DNA from: Theocolax elegans
Taxonomy: Eukaryota; Arthropoda; Insecta; Hymenoptera; Cerocephalidae
DNA: 64,000 nucleotides
Assembly: GCA_026168455.1 (NCBI GenBank)
Contig: CM047426.1
Span: forward strand, 30,935,058 to 30,999,057
Direction of reading: 5' to 3'
The notes below the pieces were generated by a model, which saw only the letters and a program-made list of their open reading frames with translations, was not told the origin of the DNA and searched no databases. This document shows, one piece after another, positions 62,717 to 64,000 of this stretch. Each line of letters opens with the position of its first letter. Position 1 is the stretch's first letter. Position numbers and translations under genes: made by a program.

Positions 62717-64000
62717 AATAACTATTAATCAGTGTATATAAATAATATTAATGTAAGAAGAATTGCATCTTCTAAAAAGACGTTTAATATATGTTTATAA
62801 AGTTTCCATTGTGAACCAAATTTAATAACAGTAAAAAATTTTAAATTGAACTTTTGCACAACACGGAGTTCTTTTAAAATATTTGATAAGCAACCTAAAA
62901 ATAATTTTCAGCACAGTAGAATTCGTAATGATTTCATTACGGATATTATGACTTTTTAGGTTAATCTTTTCTCGAGGAGTTAATATGTATCAAGGTATGC
63001 CATGTTATCACGTGAAAATTCTCTCCCTGAAGAGTTACCAACTATGTAAGAACTTGTTTGTTACTTGAGGCTAATCTAAAGATAATGGGTCAGTGTCCAC
63101 GGCGTGGTATTGTTTGCTTGTTCTCCGGACAGAACAATAGGGCTTGCTCGAGTCAACGACCAATCCCGAAAAGGCACACGAAGACTCGACGATGAAGAGG
63201 ATATAGTTCAACGAAGAAAATAGATTGAAATGGTACGCTGGACAACGTTAAATTGAACTTTTCATTAATTATTATGATTTACTTGCGTAAAATATAATGT
63301 TTTAACCGTTCTCGTGATAATTTATGATTTTATTTTAAACAATGTATTTCAAAGACGTGTTAAATCGTATAGCAACATATTGATAAAATGAATTCCTTAT
63401 TCACATTGTTTACACAAGGAATTAATACATTGAAATATATTAATGACACACTTGATCGTAACCACGACATCCTCGGCATTCGCGTAATACATGTTGAATA
63501 ATGTTTATGGCTTTACGCGCAGAAGGAAAAATGAACTTTCAGGATATTTGAGGGCAAGATAGAATACGCTTCTCCTCGAAGTAATTGAAATGTCAATTTC
63601 CCTCAAAGCGCAGGCGCAAAAAAGAAAGTCAGCGCGCTCGTCGAGATATATCAGGAAATGCGCTCGAGCGAGATAACAGCTCGAGTAATTAAACGTTATA
63701 TCTCAAAAAGTCTCGTTGAAGCTGAAAGGTCCAGTGTAGGTCACTTCCGGATCGACCAATTACGCTCAGATTATCGTCCTGTTCCTCTGCTGCGACAACA
63801 CCGGCGGAGCGCTATTATGCAATGAAAACTTTGCAGACGAGGTTGCAGGATGTTGGGTCGAATAGCACTGTGAATTAATTTGAAACTACGGTCGACCTAA
63901 TTTTATTCCTTCTCTCACTCATACTTGCATTGTATTGCAGTATCATTTTTTTTAAAGCTTAAACTGCTTATTTGATTTTATATTTACGATTAACTGTGAT
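62717..64000. other. Intronic sequence to window end
   Basis: AT-rich with GC-richer patches at 63080-63240 and 63560-63860. No exon of the Rbp6-like gene or other feature recognised. Confidence 0.4.

Larger units (their letters stand above)
842..64000 (-). other. Giant upstream intron (or intron plus 5' region) of the Rbp6-like gene
   Basis: The exon at 757-841 needs an upstream exon carrying the N-terminal half of RRM1. I looked on the minus strand for the conserved RNP2 segment and for a donor that would complete the split Arg codon, and found neither. The upstream coding exon therefore probably lies beyond 64000, making this intron longer than 63 kb. Very long introns are known for Drosophila Rbp6 and other neuronal RNA-binding protein genes. 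The interval holds repeats, SINEs, palindromes and CpG-rich blocks, listed separately. An unrelated nested gene with short exons cannot be ruled out by eye. Confidence 0.6.

Overview
This is a eukaryotic, very AT-rich window, most likely from an insect and probably a hymenopteran such as an ant. The evidence is GT-AG splice sites, no dense reading frames, many long (CT)n/(GA)n tracts, short CpG-rich islands in AT-rich sequence, tRNA-derived SINEs and MITE-like palindromes. Order and family are inferred; only the protein fragment below is diagnostic.

The only coding sequence I can assign with confidence is one 85-nt exon on the minus strand (757-841). It encodes the RNP1 half of the first RRM of a Musashi-family RNA-binding protein, closest in my recollection to insect Rbp6. 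The gene therefore runs right to left: its next exon lies beyond position 1, and the 63 kb to the right should be one very large upstream intron, possibly with alternative first exons or promoters that I can only suggest. Most long reading frames here are translations of CT/GA microsatellites or chance frames.

Layout. 1-756: start of the downstream intron, with a possible tiny plus-strand exon at 145-200. 842-14000: mostly AT-rich intron with a tRNA-like unit ending in a T run (5661), an unclassified 7.8-8.2 kb segment and a plus-strand TATA/Inr-like site near 10.2 kb. 14-24 kb: a decayed LINE, a 254-bp MITE, a pair of inverted tRNA-like arms, two SINE copies and a dispersed repeat. 24-38 kb: several CpG-rich blocks (about 24.7-25.3, 26.7-27.2, 29-31.4, 32.2-32.7, 34-34.8 and 35.9-36.4 kb) that are the best candidates for promoters or enhancers. 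38-54 kb: tRNA-like remnants, two more SINE copies, a 128-bp hairpin, a near-perfect 1,012-bp palindrome (46699-47710) and the second copy of the dispersed repeat. 54-64 kb: more alternating AT-rich and CpG-rich intron, ending with a terminal-inverted-repeat element that holds a 20-bp minisatellite, next to a 128-nt hairpin.

The most striking feature is the 1-kb palindrome. If the host intron is transcribed, it would fold into a roughly 478-bp double-stranded RNA, a possible source of endogenous siRNA. No prokaryotic features, CRISPR arrays or rRNA genes were seen.
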